Below the pieces are notes generated by a model. That model worked only from the letters and a program-made list of their open reading frames with translations, ran no database searches and was not told the origin of the DNA. The position numbers and the translations under genes are program-made. A DNA stretch of 16,495 nucleotides from UBA3537 sp965658025 (GTDB lineage: Bacteria; Bacteroidota; Bacteroidia; Flavobacteriales; Flavobacteriaceae): assembly GCA_965658025.1 (NCBI GenBank), contig CBFHQL010000029.1, positions 1-16,495 of the forward strand, read 5' to 3'. Positions 15,129 through 16,495 of this stretch are shown here, in pieces (position 1 is the first letter of the stretch; each line of letters begins with the position of its first letter).

Positions 15129-15182
15129 TTACGTCAAATGGCCGTTTGTTACGTCAAATGGCCGCTTGTTACATGACGCTTG
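15129..15182. repeat. 20-bp tandem repeat, two copies plus a degenerate third
   Basis: ttacgtcaaatggccgtttg (15129-15148) and the same with one change (15149-15168) are adjacent. They are followed by a shortened version, ttacatgacgcttg (15169-15182). Confidence 0.85.
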
Positions 15183-15660
15183 TTTTTTTTTGAAGAGCAG
15201 CTTTACTTTGTTCCGTAATAGCTACTTAATGTAGCGATGGAATAAGTTTATGAACTACCCCAAAAATATAAAACGTTCAAATTATAATAGCAGCTTCGCT
15301 ATTGAACACCCAATGCAACAGTCATGGGAAAGATTTTGGTTGTTTTCAAAAATTTTTAACACTTATCAAGCGACTTTTTTTAACAAAAGGACAGTACCAT
15401 ACTGTTGCATTTTTGATCTTTCTGCCAGCACGAAACACTGTGTGGTTCAAGGGTCGGGGCAAGACCGAGAACTGGAGGTAGAACAGAGCATTAGAACCGC
15501 AACTGGACAAAAGGAACAAACGTATACTAACTTAGGTTTTAATCCCCTAAGTTCGGAAGCGGTTCAAAATGTTCTTTGTAGCCATTGGTCTGCTTTTAAA
15601 CCTATTTCAGTATCGAGTTCTTCATGGACAGAGATAACACTAACATATAACCCCTAAATC
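15183..15660. other. Intergenic region dense in inverted repeats
   Basis: No recognisable gene. Inverted repeats found by eye: gctac/gtagc extended by ttcc/ggaa (15211-15242); aatagc/gctatt around agcttc (15286-15303); atgcaacagt/actgttgcat (15313-15322 with 15401-15410); acagt/actgt (15391-15405); gttc..ggtc/gacc..gaac (15445-15472); aacttagg/cctaagtt with a 9-nt loop (15529-15553). This may be a structured RNA, a degenerate mobile element, or chance; a doubtful ORF overlaps it. Confidence 0.5.
15250..15657 (+). CDS. Doubtful 135-residue ORF, unknown function
   Basis: ATG-to-TAA open frame of 135 residues, beginning MNYPKNIKRSNYNSSF and ending WTEITLTYNP. I recognise no family, signal peptide or membrane segment. 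It has five cysteines and many Ser/Thr, and uses codons that look uncommon beside the neighbours (AGG, CGA, TCG). It lies in a hairpin-rich stretch between a repeat mosaic and a surface-protein gene, and no TAnnTTTG box was seen in front of it. It could be a lineage-specific small protein, a decayed fragment, or non-coding DNA open by chance. Confidence 0.25.
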   Translation: MNYPKNIKRSNYNSSFAIEHPMQQSWERFWLFSKIFNTYQATFFNKRTVPYCCIFDLSASTKHCVVQGSGQDRELEVEQSIRTATGQKEQTYTNLGFNPLSSEAVQNVLCSHWSAFKPISVSSSSWTEITLTYNP

Positions 15661-15669
15661 GATAACGAT

Positions 15670-15786
15670 GAACCTCTACTATTTTTAAATCCGAATTCTT
15701 TTGTTTTTCACAAACGCACCAAAACCCTTTTGCTTACAGCAAAGGGTAGAGGTGGGTTCTATGGCTTTTGCACAGCATAAGCCCAT
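15670..15786 (+). promoter_or_regulatory. Possible structured leader of the repeat-protein gene
   Basis: Between the doubtful ORF and the repeat protein, an 8-bp pairing acctctac/gtagaggt (15672-15679 with 15746-15753), extendable by outer ga/tc bases, encloses the hairpin cccttttgc-ttaca-gcaaaggg (15725-15746). A second hairpin follows directly: atggcttttgc-aca-gcataagcccat (15761-15786, one mismatch and one bulge). No known riboswitch motif was recognised. The remaining 120 bp up to the ATG are A-rich and show no clear promoter box. Confidence 0.35.
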
Positions 15787-15905
15787 GGGACAAAGCACGA
15801 GACAATGCGGTAAAAAATAATAAGACACAATAAAGTTTTAAAACAAAAAACATAAACAATAAATAAACCAAGTCATTATAAACATGACACTTAAATCTAT
15901 CACAC

Positions 15906-16495
15906 ATGAGCATTAGAAAATTACTACTTGCGCTGAGTATTTTTTATTCAGCAATCAGTTTTGCACAAGTTGGCGTTGGAACGGTAGTTCCCAACAGTTC
16001 TACGATGTTGGACGTTGTAGCATCAGATAAAGGGGTGCTTCTACCACGCGTGCAATTGAACAATTCTACAGATGCAACAACCATTGTACCACAAAACGAA
16101 GTCGGTTTGTTGGTGTACAATGTTGCAGCTATGGCTGACATTGGCGTGGGCTATCACTTTTGGGATGGTACCAAATGGGTAGCTATGCGTACCGATGGCC
16201 TTTCTTCCGGTACTGGCGATCCTAATACTAATGGTACAACAGGAGGCGCTGGCGATATATATGTCGATGAAAGTACTGGCGATATTTATGTCAATGATGG
16301 TAACACTTGGATTTCGAGTAGTATAAACGAGACCACCACCACTTTAGCCGATAATGGCAATGGCACTTTTACCTATACGAGTGAGGATGGCACCGCCACA
16401 ACCTTTGATGTGACCCAAAGCGGCACAGGGGATCCGAATACCAATGGAACCACGGGAGGTGCTGGCGCAGTTTATGTCGATGAAAGTACAGGGGA
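15906..16495 (+). CDS. Large secreted repeat protein, adhesin-like (N-terminus; continues past the right edge)
   Basis: 196 codons are visible. MSIRKLLLALSIFYSAISFA is a signal peptide, with the mature start near QVGVGTVVPNSSTMLDVVAS. That segment plus KGVLLPRVQL (43-52) is the common N-terminus of big exported Bacteroidota proteins that carry long beta-repeat arrays. YHFWDGTKWVAM (83-94) closes the first unit. From residue 102 the sequence is repetitive: TGDPNTNGTTGGAGDIYVDE, then STGDIYVNDGNTWISS, then ETTTTLADNGNGTFTYTSED. The first block returns at residue 173, a 71-residue period. Asp/Gly/Asn/Thr-rich composition suggests calcium-stabilised beta structure outside the cell. The C-terminal sorting signal, if any, lies beyond the window. 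The role (adhesion, surface layer or gliding-related) is inferred from type, not shown. Confidence 0.85.
   Translation, partial: MSIRKLLLALSIFYSAISFAQVGVGTVVPNSSTMLDVVASDKGVLLPRVQLNNSTDATTIVPQNEVGLLVYNVAAMADIGVGYHFWDGTKWVAMRTDGLSSGTGDPNTNGTTGGAGDIYVDESTGDIYVNDGNTWISSSINETTTTLADNGNGTFTYTSEDGTATTFDVTQSGTGDPNTNGTTGGAGAVYVDESTG
16209..16495 (+). repeat. 213-bp in-frame tandem repeat, second copy cut by the edge
   Basis: The block starting GTGDPNTNGTTGGAG at 16209 recurs at 16422, a spacing of 213 bp or 71 codons, continuing to the window end. Many differences are synonymous, so the protein repeat is better kept than the DNA repeat. Within the unit YVDESTGDIYVNDG is itself a short internal duplication of the IYV..(E/D) motif. 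Confidence 0.85.

Noticed and set aside
15031..15168. CRISPR-like array of short repeats
   Set aside because: The 12-bp and 20-bp units are directly adjacent with no spacers, and no cas genes are present.
14903..15182. Insertion sequence or attachment site
   Set aside because: No transposase or integrase gene, no terminal inverted repeats bounding a coding unit, and no target duplication are visible.
15441..15475. tRNA-like ggttcaa segment
   Set aside because: No acceptor stem, anticodon arm or cloverleaf could be built around it; it forms only a simple two-part hairpin.

Overview
The window looks like a chromosome segment of a marine-type Bacteroidota bacterium, most likely Flavobacteriaceae. 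The evidence is the low-GC coding DNA, the TAnnTTTG-type -7 promoter boxes without clear Shine-Dalgarno sites, the lipoprotein signals, the family flavour of the proteins, and a secreted repeat protein with a VGVGT..P..STMLDVVA N-terminus at the right edge. No phage, transposase, CRISPR array, rRNA or tRNA gene was recognised.

Left part (1-5072, all minus strand): a cryptochrome/photolyase-family protein whose C-terminus runs off the left edge; an NTF2/SnoaL-like lipoprotein with its own promoter and terminator; a secreted M1-family zinc aminopeptidase ending at a clear terminator; and a DUF456 membrane protein that probably heads the same transcript as the peptidase.

Middle part (5192-12718): tesB acyl-CoA thioesterase (+) converges on a small TerB-like protein (-). 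That gene is divergent from mfd (+), the transcription-repair coupling factor, which starts with TTG. After mfd comes a secreted TlpA-like thioredoxin-fold protein with an in-frame TAA that removes its last 34 codons, including the cis-proline strand; the downstream remainder is still open in the same frame. It converges on a two-gene minus-strand operon: an S66 LD-carboxypeptidase carrying a lipoprotein signal, then yraN (UPF0102).

Right part (12813-16495, plus strand): metG with its C-terminal tRNA-binding domain, then about 1 kb without a convincing gene. That kilobase holds a GC-rich mosaic of dispersed imperfect palindromes and short tandem repeats (14903-15114), a 20-bp tandem repeat (15129-15182), a stretch dense in inverted repeats that carries one doubtful 135-residue ORF, and a possibly structured leader (15670-15786). 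It ends at the start of a large secreted repeat protein with a 213-bp repeat, cut by the right edge.

Most of the window is ordinary housekeeping. The parts worth a second look are the interrupted TlpA gene, the photolyase with non-canonical flavin-site residues, and the repeat- and hairpin-rich kilobase in front of the surface protein. No complete new multi-gene system is visible.
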